This document shows, piece after piece, positions 14,142 to 21,106 of a DNA stretch of 30,088 bases. Position numbers and translations under genes: made by a program. The notes below the pieces were generated by a model. That model had not been told where the DNA came from and did no database searches. It saw nothing but the letters and a program-made list of their open reading frames with translations. Each line of letters begins with the position of its first letter. Position 1 is the stretch's first letter. Where the stretch lies: the IMG/VR virus record IMGVR_UViG_3300043449_000334, positions 1 through 30,088 of that record; one strand, given 5' to 3'. Source of the stretch: a virus.

Positions 14142-14798
14142 TTACCAATCTGCGTTGGTAGATGAAGTTACAGATGGGCCATCAAAGCCCAAATAGTATG
14201 CTTCTTGCTCGGCATAAGGAATCTTCTTAAGTGCTGACTCAAGAGGATAAGGCTCAATGTCCTTCCAATCAAATGGTTCCTTGTCTGGTGCTGATGGAAT
14301 AAGTGTGTAATTTGTTTCAGTTCCCTGACCATTACGCTTTAACTTCCATAGTACGTTTGAGATGCTACCTGTTTCTAGTGCATACTCACGAATTGTATTG
14401 AATGATGACTGCTTGCTGATACCCATTGACCAGATTGCAACATATGGTGCTTCGATTCCATCGTCAACTAGTACGTTGCAGTAGAAGCGAAGACGGCCAC
14501 GCCATCCTGCCTTTGGATCCTTGCGGTGCATTTCTTCTGCCCAGTCACGACCTTCTGATTCCATTGTATCTACAGCCTTGCGCTTGTAGTCCTTTGGATT
14601 TACGTGTTCCTTAACAACAAGTGCTAGTCCACGCTTTTCATTATAATTTGCAGAGTCTTCATCTAGTTCTTCGATGAAACGAATCTTTACTGATTGACCG
14701 TCTGCAAGTTTTAGCCACTTTACCTTTGGCCCATCGTTTTCATACTTTGGCTTGTCGAGCAGGGCATTAATGTTCTTGAGTCCCTTTACTACGCTCAT
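14142..14798 (-). CDS. Single-stranded-DNA-binding protein (gp32-like)
   Basis: A 218-residue protein with an N-terminal basic/aromatic strand region (KVKWLKLADGQSVKIRFIEE), a central OB-like part (RGRLRFYCNVLVDD, YVAIWSMG) and helices (SSFNTIREYALETGSISN). It resembles the single-strand binding proteins found next to polymerases in large actinophages and T4-like phages. The T4 zinc site is not evident. It would coat unwound DNA and work with polymerase, primase and RecA. It has its own promoter (14824-14853) and a strong RBS (AAGGAG), which fits the high amounts such a protein needs. The call rests on context and pattern, not on a diagnostic motif. Confidence 0.65.
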   Translation of the reverse strand: MSVVKGLKNINALLDKPKYENDGPKVKWLKLADGQSVKIRFIEELDEDSANYNEKRGLALVVKEHVNPKDYKRKAVDTMESEGRDWAEEMHRKDPKAGWRGRLRFYCNVLVDDGIEAPYVAIWSMGISKQSSFNTIREYALETGSISNVLWKLKRNGQGTETNYTLIPSAPDKEPFDWKDIEPYPLESALKKIPYAEQEAYYLGFDGPSVTSSTNADW

Positions 14799-14821
14799 AT
14801 ATTTCTCCTTTGTTTGTTATA

Positions 14822-15766
14822 TTAGTTTAGCATAAGTGATATTGATTTGTCAAACTGGAACTCTAAATTACTAAGTTCTTCGTCTGGCATATCACCAATA
14901 TCCTTGTACTGTGTGTTTAGTTTAATAACGGAAACACGACTAGATAGTTTCTCAACGATCCTGTCTTTCATGTTTCCTCCCGCTTCATCATTATCAGCAA
15001 TAACAATAATGTTATTGAAATACTTCTGAAGCAATTCTATTTGTGTGCTTGATACATTTGCACCAAGTGTCGCTACTGCTGGAAGTCCAACCTGATCAAG
15101 CCTGATTGCATCAAACGATGATTCCACTACATATACTCTATCAGATTTTTTGACTCTGTGCAAGTTAAAAAGAGTTTTACTCTTCGGCAGACCTGGTGTA
15201 TTCTTAAAGTCTTTTCCTTCAATAGATCTACCAACAAATCCTAGAGGTATTCCGTCTGGACTGTGAACTGGAACAGTAACCATATCTTGCTTTTCTGAGT
15301 AGCCCAAAGAAAACTTTATACAAGAAGGCTTCTGAATTTTTCTATATGTAAAATAATTCTTTGCTCTTTCTGAAGCAATTAGATTGTTATGAAGCCTTTT
15401 AATAATTAACTCATCAAAAGTTTTGTATTGCTCTTCTTTAACTAATGCCTTATCTATTTCTACAGCAAGATTAGTTACTTTTTCTTTGCTCTTAATAAAT
15501 CTAGCAGACTCAAAATATGTTCTTCCAGATGTGTGCATCACTAACTCTATAAGGTCTGCAGATTTTTGACAAGAAAAGCAAAAGAACATTCCGCTGTCTT
15601 TTTGTACTTCTCCTGCTGGGGTTCTGTGATTATTGTGAAATGGACAAAAGATCATAAAGTCTGCATCAAGTTCAGACTCTACTGTTATACCCGATCCTGT
15701 AAGGACTCGCTTGACTTGTTCTGCGGAATAAAGATTGGATTGGTTCCGTCTATTCCTGCTATCCAT
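14822..15766 (-). CDS. DnaG-like primase
   Basis: A 314-residue primase. The N-terminal zinc-binding domain has CPFH (41-44) and CFSC (63-66) in the CHC2 layout. The TOPRIM core has VVESSFDA (E215), then VIADNDEAGG (D258, D260) and KDIGDMPDE. It makes RNA primers for lagging-strand synthesis. It is half the length of bacterial DnaG and lacks the C-terminal helicase-binding domain, so contact with the DnaB-like helicase must be made differently. GGAAGAGC precedes the ATG. The gene overlaps the unknown gene upstream by 82 bp, the largest overlap here. Confidence 0.9.
   Translation of the reverse strand: MDSRNRRNQSNLYSAEQVKRVLTGSGITVESELDADFMIFCPFHNNHRTPAGEVQKDSGMFFCFSCQKSADLIELVMHTSGRTYFESARFIKSKEKVTNLAVEIDKALVKEEQYKTFDELIIKRLHNNLIASERAKNYFTYRKIQKPSCIKFSLGYSEKQDMVTVPVHSPDGIPLGFVGRSIEGKDFKNTPGLPKSKTLFNLHRVKKSDRVYVVESSFDAIRLDQVGLPAVATLGANVSSTQIELLQKYFNNIIVIADNDEAGGNMKDRIVEKLSSRVSVIKLNTQYKDIGDMPDEELSNLEFQFDKSISLMLN
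14824..14853 (-). promoter_or_regulatory. Promoter for the SSB gene
   Basis: TTGACA (14853-14848), an 18-base spacer, then TAAACT (14829-14824) preceded by TGC. It lies in the last codons of the primase gene. Initiation near 14817 gives a leader of about 19 bases that carries AAGGAG in front of the SSB start at 14798. The perfect -35 box, the extended -10 and the fit to a gene that needs high expression support it. Confidence 0.6.
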
Positions 15767-16038
15767 GTGCTCTTCCTTTTCCCTGCGTAGACTGCCTGTA
15801 CTGATAGTTCAAATTCAAAAAAGTTCTTTATCTCATTATACCTTATAGTGAAATCTGGGTCAAGATCAATTCTTGGCACATACCCACTAAGTTTCATCTC
15901 TGTTGTCAATAATCTTATATACTCTTCTTTAAGTCTTCCGATCATTGAGTCGTCATAAATTATGCCATCAAGATAAAACCTTTTAATAGGCTTGTGATGG
16001 TAGAAGGTTGGTGACAAGTTCTTCTTAATTTCTGACAT
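15685..16038 (-). CDS. Unknown protein between helicase and primase
   Basis: A 117-residue protein starting MSEIKKNLSPTFYHHKPIKR, rich in aromatic and charged residues, with no motif or membrane segment that I recognise. Its last 82 bp overlap the primase gene in another frame, which strongly constrains both sequences. Its place between helicase and primase suggests a replisome accessory role. The RBS is weak. A TATAAT ends 5 bases before the ATG but has no -35 box. Confidence 0.6.
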   Translation of the reverse strand: MSEIKKNLSPTFYHHKPIKRFYLDGIIYDDSMIGRLKEEYIRLLTTEMKLSGYVPRIDLDPDFTIRYNEIKNFFEFELSVQAVYAGKRKSTWIAGIDGTNPIFIPQNKSSESLQDRV

Positions 16039-16050
16039 ACCATATTATAA

Positions 16051-17271
16051 CTACTTATCTTCAAAGTCTTTGTACCTGTAGTATCCCTTATCAAAGTCAC
16101 ACTGTACCAAAAAGTCTCCCATAAATCCATTACGGTTCTTTCTAAAGGCACACTCGATAATATCACTGTTCGTACCACGACCTAGGGCAAGTACCCAGTC
16201 AGCATCGTAAGCAATCTGCCTTGACCATGCTGTTTGACCAAGTGTAGGGACTGTAGAGAGGTCATTGACATCATCTGGGGTAGCAGATGAGATAGCAATA
16301 ATGGGAACCTCTTCACCAATAGCCATCAGTTTAAGTTCTCGTGAAAGGTTCTTCATTCGTACCGTTTCATTATCTGACTTCTGATTAGGAGCCATCAACT
16401 GAAGGTAGTCAACGATTACAAAGTCTGGCTTATATTGATCAATCTTTCCACGGAGAACTGAAGGATTAATCTCTCCACCCTGGTCGTTTGATATGATATG
16501 GAACTCTGGCTTTCCTGCAAGATTATTTGCATGCCAATCCTTTAGCATATCAATCTCTATCTCACCATTACTTATCTTACGATGTGACCAGCGACCCTCA
16601 CCCATAATTGTAAACACACGATTGCGGACTTCGGTCTCAGACATTTCTAGAGATATTACCATTGGAGACTTACCCTGCTTCCATGCCTGCACTGCAAAGT
16701 ACAATGCCAGCCATGACTTACCAATTCCTGGATAGGCAAGAAATACGCCAAGTTGTCCTGGCATAATTCCAGATGGAAGGTAGTTGTCAAATCCTGGAAG
16801 GCCTGTCTTAATTCCTGACAAACCAAGTGCTTGTTGCTTTTTTACATTTTCAAAGTAGGCAATGGCGGACTCTAGATCTGTAACATCAATATCACGAATT
16901 GCTGCAGTGTTCTTCTTTAACTCTGAAGTTTTTGTAATGAGTTCGTTTAGCGCACCAGTTCCATTATTGTTCTGAATCTCGCTTGCTGCAGATCTAATAA
17001 TGTCCTTTAGACTATCTGTAAGATATTCTCCCTGAAGTTCTTCAAGGTGATGCTTAGTTGCTCCAACTCCTGCTACTGGCTCAAAGTCTCTAAACTTTTC
17101 AGTAACCAATTCTGCTGGAGGAAGTGTTGAGTTATTTTCAAAGTAAAGTCTGACAAAGTTCCAAATGTCTCCGTGCGTTCTTAGAAGGTTGTCAACGTTT
17201 GCTTGAAGAAGCACATGGATTTGCTTATCATTTAAAACAGCCGTAAGTAGTTTTGCCTCTGTATTATTCAC
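16051..17271 (-). CDS. Replicative DNA helicase, DnaB-like
   Basis: A 406-residue RecA-fold helicase. The N-terminal part (1-140) is helical. The motor has Walker A AYPGIGKSW (179-187), the SLEMSE motif (207-212), Walker B DFVIVDYLQLM (283-293), LSREL plus KLMA, the sensor IIAISS, and FRKNRNG (about 376-382) with the arginine-finger region. It unwinds DNA at the fork. The start is GTG with AAGGAG upstream, overlapping the preceding gene by 8 bp. Confidence 0.92.
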   Translation of the reverse strand: MNNTEAKLLTAVLNDKQIHVLLQANVDNLLRTHGDIWNFVRLYFENNSTLPPAELVTEKFRDFEPVAGVGATKHHLEELQGEYLTDSLKDIIRSAASEIQNNNGTGALNELITKTSELKKNTAAIRDIDVTDLESAIAYFENVKKQQALGLSGIKTGLPGFDNYLPSGIMPGQLGVFLAYPGIGKSWLALYFAVQAWKQGKSPMVISLEMSETEVRNRVFTIMGEGRWSHRKISNGEIEIDMLKDWHANNLAGKPEFHIISNDQGGEINPSVLRGKIDQYKPDFVIVDYLQLMAPNQKSDNETVRMKNLSRELKLMAIGEEVPIIAISSATPDDVNDLSTVPTLGQTAWSRQIAYDADWVLALGRGTNSDIIECAFRKNRNGFMGDFLVQCDFDKGYYRYKDFEDK

Positions 17272-17572
17272 TTAGCCACTCCTTTGCCATTCGTCTGCGC
17301 TCTGCTCTCTCTTGGTCATCTTTAACTTTATCTTTTCTTGCTTGCAATATTTTTTCTGCGTTGTATGCAAAGTAGTTCCATGAAGGATTCTCTGCAACTG
17401 AAAAGTAATACTCAAGTATATCGTAGCACCCTGGCAATGTATATGACTCTACAAGAGCATCAGATGCCCATTGCTCTACATTTAGATTAAGGGATGGCTT
17501 TGATTCGTACCTTGCGGTATGATACTTGCTGTATCTTGAAAGCAAAGCCATTCGGTCTTTGCGTTCTGCCAT
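17264..17572 (-). CDS. Unknown protein directly before the helicase
   Basis: A 102-residue protein with a Tyr-rich middle (ESYTLPGCYDILEYYFSVAE) and a highly charged, basic/acidic C-terminal helix (about 75-102). AAGGATA precedes the ATG, and the gene overlaps its neighbours by 1 and 8 bp. Small helical proteins encoded next to phage helicases are often helicase loaders. That role is only a contextual guess, and no ATPase motif is present. Confidence 0.6.
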   Translation of the reverse strand: MAERKDRMALLSRYSKYHTARYESKPSLNLNVEQWASDALVESYTLPGCYDILEYYFSVAENPSWNYFAYNAEKILQARKDKVKDDQERAERRRMAKEWLSE

Positions 17573-17781
17573 TATCCTTCAGCAGCCTCCGATTGGGCTT
17601 CTAAAATCTTTGCAGTCAGTTTGTCTTCAACAAACTTATAAACACGCTCAAAAGCCTGATCAGTATTTTCTCCATCGCGCTTTGAGTCTACAACACCAAG
17701 ATCAAGTCTTAGTGACTGAAAGTTTCCTAGATTAAGTGTGTATCCTAATGTAACAGATACCTTTGTTGATTCGTTTTCCAT
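17572..17781 (-). CDS. Small conserved-looking protein, first gene of the replication unit
   Basis: 69 residues from the ATG at 17781, which has GAAGGG upstream. An open frame extends to 17862 but overlaps the HTH gene and has no better RBS, so the shorter start is chosen. The sequence begins MENESTKVSVTLGYTLNLGN and continues with a strand-like segment and a helix ending in an acidic, Ala-rich tail. The pattern recalls small uncharacterised phage proteins found beside replication genes. It is the first gene behind the promoter at 17853-17881. Function is unknown. Confidence 0.65.
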   Translation of the reverse strand: MENESTKVSVTLGYTLNLGNFQSLRLDLGVVDSKRDGENTDQAFERVYKFVEDKLTAKILEAQSEAAEG

Positions 17782-17794
17782 TTTATACCCTTCG

Positions 17795-18337
17795 TTAAAT
17801 AGATTCATTCCAAATTGGAACAAACCGTCCATCTTCAGTTCTCGTATATGTAAGTATACCATCGCCCATTCTGCGTGTCAACTCTTGCTTGCTAGGCGTA
17901 ATATCATTTGTAATTAATTTATCTTTTCTTGGTCTGCCGATATGGTGTGTAGCAAGTATATCACGAATCTCTCTAACTTGCGATTCGGAGTAATATGATC
18001 TTACCTGAAATCCTCTTGCTCCGCCCTTTTGAGATCCAGTAGGGAACGGTATCACTCCCCGTCTCATTAAGGATGGCATATATTTTTTATGGCGATTAAC
18101 TAATTCAGCAGTCTGACCTACTGTGTATGCTCTCTCTCTTTTATTTTTAAACTCACTAATCAAACAACTCTCAATTTGATCCTTGTTTATATTATAAACA
18201 GACATGATACCATTAGAGTGGTTATAGTGATGAATTCTAACTAGGTCCCCATTAAGGAACCAAACTTTTTTATTGCCTTGTATTACAGGCGACTCATTGT
18301 ATTTTTCGCTCTCAATTGTTCCTTTTTTAGTAACCAT
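17795..18337 (-). CDS. Helix-turn-helix DNA-binding protein
   Basis: A 180-residue protein with a MerR/excisionase-like winged HTH in the middle (about 90-140: YTVGQTAELVNRH, PFPTGSQKGGARGFQVR), then GRPRKDK at about 153, which resembles the minor-groove-binding AT-hook core. The RBS AGGAGGG lies 4 bases from the ATG. It is placed exactly between tail and replication genes, with a strong promoter inside its 3' end, so it may regulate the replication unit, perhaps by acting on that promoter. The DNA-binding call is good and the target is inference. Confidence 0.7.
   Translation of the reverse strand: MVTKKGTIESEKYNESPVIQGNKKVWFLNGDLVRIHHYNHSNGIMSVYNINKDQIESCLISEFKNKRERAYTVGQTAELVNRHKKYMPSLMRRGVIPFPTGSQKGGARGFQVRSYYSESQVREIRDILATHHIGRPRKDKLITNDITPSKQELTRRMGDGILTYTRTEDGRFVPIWNESI
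17853..17881 (-). promoter_or_regulatory. Near-consensus promoter for the replication unit
   Basis: TTGACA (17881-17876), exactly 17 bases, then TATACT (17858-17853) preceded by TGG. Eleven of twelve box positions match consensus and the -10 is extended. It lies in the 3' part of the HTH gene. Initiation near 17846 leaves a leader of about 65 bases before the gene at 17781 and would drive helicase, primase and the genes beyond. The shared TGGTATACTTA with the promoter at 615-644 suggests both belong to one expression class, probably early. Confidence 0.7.
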
Positions 18338-18474
18338 TGGCCCTCCTGAGAATTACTAGGTGGATGAAAAAATTTTCTTGATCCGCAAAGAATGCAGTAT
18401 AACTCTAAATTATTTACCTCTGTGTATTGTCGATCTACAAACATTCTTCCATTACACTTTATACATTTAATCAC
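18283..18474 (-). CDS. Zinc-ribbon protein
   Basis: 63 residues with CIKC (4-7) and CILC (27-30), a four-cysteine zinc ribbon, followed by GSRKFFHPP and a basic C-terminal helix. The start is GTG and overlaps the stop of the preceding tail gene by 4 bp. The 3' end overlaps the HTH gene by 55 bp. Similar tiny ribbons sit at this junction in large actinophages, as far as I recall. A transcription or nucleic-acid-binding role is likely but unproven. Confidence 0.65.
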   Translation of the reverse strand: MIKCIKCNGRMFVDRQYTEVNNLELYCILCGSRKFFHPPSNSQEGQWLLKKEQLRAKNTMSRL

Positions 18475-18917
18475 GAGTTTGGCAATCCAACTGCTATAAT
18501 GTTAATACCCATCGTGGTCTCTCCTCCGAGGTTAAACTTTACTGTTCCTTCAACTTTGGATGTTGTTATACTATTAATCGTTACGATAACATCTTTTCCA
18601 GCATCGCTATTTCCTTTGTTGTATGCTGTTGCTGTAACTATTGGTTCGTATGCAAACTCTTGTGGAAAACTATAACTCCAAGGCAATGAACTTCCTGCTG
18701 TCTGTAAAGATGTTGTAGATACCTGTTCAAAGCCTCCGACTATAAGAGACTCTGATGTTTTTACGGTTTGTGGACCATTCCTGTTTGTTGTTACTTTTAA
18801 ATAACCCTTTTTAGATGTGTCAACTTGCGTATATAACTCATTTATAGACTGAACAATTTTATATATATATGTTACATCTAGTGGCTGACCACGCTCTGGT
18901 ATGGGAATAATAGGCAT
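18471..18917 (-). CDS. Small tail or fibre-tip protein
   Basis: A 148-residue protein with a helical N-terminus (DVTYIYKIVQSINELYTQVD) and a strand-rich C-terminal domain (about 60-148) containing VTATAYNKGNSDAGKDVIVT. The make-up recalls short fibre-tip or receptor-binding domains with an H-type-lectin-like sandwich. It is the last gene of the tail module, where receptor-binding proteins are often found. There is no clear RBS. A TATAAT box ends 6 bases before the ATG. Confidence 0.5.
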   Translation of the reverse strand: MPIIPIPERGQPLDVTYIYKIVQSINELYTQVDTSKKGYLKVTTNRNGPQTVKTSESLIVGGFEQVSTTSLQTAGSSLPWSYSFPQEFAYEPIVTATAYNKGNSDAGKDVIVTINSITTSKVEGTVKFNLGGETTMGINIIAVGLPNS

Positions 18918-18923
18918 ACTACA

Positions 18924-18932
18924 ATTATACCA
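18924..18932 (-). promoter_or_regulatory. Candidate extended -10 element giving a leaderless mRNA
   Basis: TGGTATAAT (18932-18924) is a perfect extended -10, identical to the one at 3360-3368. The ATG of the next gene is only 6 bases further, so transcription would start at or near the A of the ATG. That gene has no Shine-Dalgarno sequence, which fits leaderless translation. No -35 box is seen. The element partly overlaps the stop region of the preceding gene. Confidence 0.35.
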
Positions 18933-19353
18933 GACTAACTATTCCAGAAGAGTACACCTTTAGGGCATCTGTTAGTTTTGGGTTTAATGATGATGCCTGA
19001 ACCACAACATTGACAGACTGTGTTCCATTTTTCAAAAAAGAATAATTTTGTGATGATGTTGAGCCTACATATGACGGTGTAGCCCCATCAAAACCTGCAA
19101 AAACATCATACACCATCTGTGTTGAAGTCTGACCAATCGACCAGTTTACAATAACAGTATTGCCAAGAAAATTCACATCTCCTGGTCCAGGGAATAGGAT
19201 TTCTGACCCAGTAATAAATATCTTTGAATATGCGGATTTTCTATTTTTATCTTCTGATATCAACCTAAATCGAACGATTCTTGAGTTTGAAGAAGTTACC
19301 TTTCCAAGTAAATCCTTCTTGATAACAATATTTTTAATTCCTTTATCAGCCAT
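18925..19353 (-). CDS. Tail protein with a fibronectin-III/Ig-like fold
   Basis: A 142-residue, strand-rich protein. From about residue 55 on, the pattern GDVNFLGNTVIVNWSIG then YDVFAGFDGATPSYVGS then VNVVVQAS follows the core spacing of a fibronectin-III domain, with the Trp and the Tyr in the usual strands. The N-terminal part has a Lys-rich strand region. Such domains decorate phage tails and help bind cell-surface sugars. It lies in a run of tail genes and starts 2 bases after the previous stop. Confidence 0.6.
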   Translation of the reverse strand: MADKGIKNIVIKKDLLGKVTSSNSRIVRFRLISEDKNRKSAYSKIFITGSEILFPGPGDVNFLGNTVIVNWSIGQTSTQMVYDVFAGFDGATPSYVGSTSSQNYSFLKNGTQSVNVVVQASSLNPKLTDALKVYSSGIVSLV

Positions 19354-19355
19354 AA

Positions 19356-20507
19356 CTACACGCCCAGAGCAAATCTAAACTCAATATAGTTAGTTGTGTT
19401 TGCTGACTTTATTATTGGTTTTGATCCCACACTTTTAATTACCGAGTATCCAGTAAGTCCGTATAAAGAGTTTGTAGATGTAATATTTTCTAATCTTAAA
19501 CCATCCAAACAAACATAGAATGAGTCAGACGGAGATCCAGCCTCTGTCACGCATGAGTAAATCTTTGCAACATTAACCTCTCTCCAGTCAAAGTTATCTG
19601 TTTTGTTTAAGTCTTTAAGGGCTTTGGTGGCAACTATATATCTATTTGTAGCAAGGTTTCTTTTTTCTAATGCAGTTCCTTCGGTGTATGCTTGATGATC
19701 TATGTCTACCTCAAATCTTGCATACTCTTGGGCAGAGTTAGATCCTGTATAGGAAAACTCTAGTAAAATTTTAACATTGTCAGGCACAGTGTTTGCGTTT
19801 GCAACTTTATTTACAACAGAAAATGCTAACCTCAATTCATCTAGTGGGCTATTCTTTGTAAAATCTACAGTTGTTTCGTTAAGACGAATAAACTTAGAAC
19901 CAGTACCTATCTGTATATCTCCTGAAGAGTCTAGCGTAAGTGTAGAATCATTTCCAACTATAGCGATTATATTATTTAAAAACCTGCACCTCTCATGTCT
20001 TGACACTCTGTCAGACTGAGTAAACAGCCTATTATCTGCATTTGTTTGAAAAACATTCAAAGTTTGATTTATAACTCCATTTTCAGACTGACCATCTAGT
20101 GGCTCGTATACAGGAAGGATTTCGATTGCTGCAGACCCGAATGGCTGGTATAGCCAGTTATCAGTTTCTGCAAAAGAGTATATGGTTCTGCTATCAAATG
20201 ACCCAGCAACTGGGTTTGATGCTGCAGAGAATACTCCTACCTCTGTAATCTCGTATCTTTCTTCTGTTGGCAGTTCTGCTGTTAGAACTACCTTATCGAT
20301 ACCGTCCTCATTTACAAATCCTCTAGATATAATAGGAACACGAAACATTTCAAAATCTAAAGACTTTTTTAGTGAGTAATCATCAAAATCTCCACCATCA
20401 GAAGCCACTGGAGTGGGTCCACAGCCTACGGCAATGTGTGACGCATATGATTGAGTCTGTCCCACAAGATACTTGGCTAAAAGATTTTTACCTATATTAG
20501 TTATCAT
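19356..20507 (-). CDS. Tail fibre or baseplate-like minor tail protein
   Basis: A 383-residue protein starting MITNIGKNLLAKYLVGQTQ and continuing ASHIAVGCG, an N-terminal pattern seen in tail-collar or fibre-attachment proteins. The region ELPTEERYEITEVGVFSA (about 75-95) matches the conserved part of that type of domain. The C-terminal half is strand-rich and includes WREVNVAKIYSCVTEAG and FYVCLDGLRLENI, suggesting a jelly-roll domain that may bind surface glycans. Its start shares one base with the stop of the upstream gene (TAATG). Confidence 0.65.
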   Translation of the reverse strand: MITNIGKNLLAKYLVGQTQSYASHIAVGCGPTPVASDGGDFDDYSLKKSLDFEMFRVPIISRGFVNEDGIDKVVLTAELPTEERYEITEVGVFSAASNPVAGSFDSRTIYSFAETDNWLYQPFGSAAIEILPVYEPLDGQSENGVINQTLNVFQTNADNRLFTQSDRVSRHERCRFLNNIIAIVGNDSTLTLDSSGDIQIGTGSKFIRLNETTVDFTKNSPLDELRLAFSVVNKVANANTVPDNVKILLEFSYTGSNSAQEYARFEVDIDHQAYTEGTALEKRNLATNRYIVATKALKDLNKTDNFDWREVNVAKIYSCVTEAGSPSDSFYVCLDGLRLENITSTNSLYGLTGYSVIKSVGSKPIIKSANTTNYIEFRFALGV

Positions 20508-21106
20508 TAATTGCTCCCATCATATATTGTATCACTAAAAATATCCCCACTTGTCAAAACCTGAACTTCTACCTGCTCATTTTCTTTAACATTAATTAAA
20601 TTAATAACCAAGTCTCCAGATATTGGGTCTATATATACGGCTTTACAGTTTGGTGTTTTTATCCACTTAGTTTTATCTTCCTCAATGTAGTCTGGGTTTC
20701 CTGGCGGTGGAGGTGGTGGGGATATGTCATACCCAGTTCCACAGGCTGGCAAGTGGTCAAAAATTGACAGAGATAAAGATTTAAAGTATGAGTCTGATGA
20801 CTGTAGTCTTAAAACATTGTTTGGATTATATTGTAAGTATAGATCTGTTAAATTTTTAATTGGAGAATATATTACCTTTTGTCCATTTACCAGATCGTGC
20901 CTTGATATAGTCGCAAGTTCATACCCACCAATATCTTCAAAAACAAGGTCTGTCATTGTCTCAATAGACATGGCCTCTTCATCAAAAATTATTAAATCTG
21001 GAGTTGCAATTTTTACAGAGTCATCAGTCTTTGCTACAAGTGCTTTTGGCAATGGTGCTGTAGCATCTGGAGTTTCGCCTCCTCCTTCTATTTGATAAGC
21101 CATCAT
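20507..21106 (-). CDS. Minor tail protein candidate with polyproline linker
   Basis: A 199-residue acidic protein. The first two thirds are mixed helix and strand. A run of six prolines (PPPPPPGNPDYIEED, about 132-146) links to a small strand-rich end. There is no diagnostic motif. Its start overlaps the stop of the 1463-residue tail gene by 4 bp and the next tail gene follows with a 1-base overlap, so a structural tail role is likely from context. The first or the second of two adjacent ATGs could be the start. The second has the better spacing to GAGGTG. Confidence 0.5.
   Translation of the reverse strand: MMAYQIEGGGETPDATAPLPKALVAKTDDSVKIATPDLIIFDEEAMSIETMTDLVFEDIGGYELATISRHDLVNGQKVIYSPIKNLTDLYLQYNPNNVLRLQSSDSYFKSLSLSIFDHLPACGTGYDISPPPPPPGNPDYIEEDKTKWIKTPNCKAVYIDPISGDLVINLINVKENEQVEVQVLTSGDIFSDTIYDGSN

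Noticed and set aside
16044-16049. TATAAT box before the gene starting at 16038
   Set aside because: There is no -35 box and no TG extension; it lies in AT-rich sequence where such a match is expected by chance.
17572-17862. Longer 96-residue version of the gene starting at 17781
   Set aside because: The extra N-terminal part lies inside the HTH gene and has no RBS, while GAAGGG precedes the ATG at 17781.
20517-20560. TTGACA with TACAAT near the gene starting at 20507
   Set aside because: The spacing is about 20 bases, too long for a normal promoter, and the boxes lie in coding sequence.
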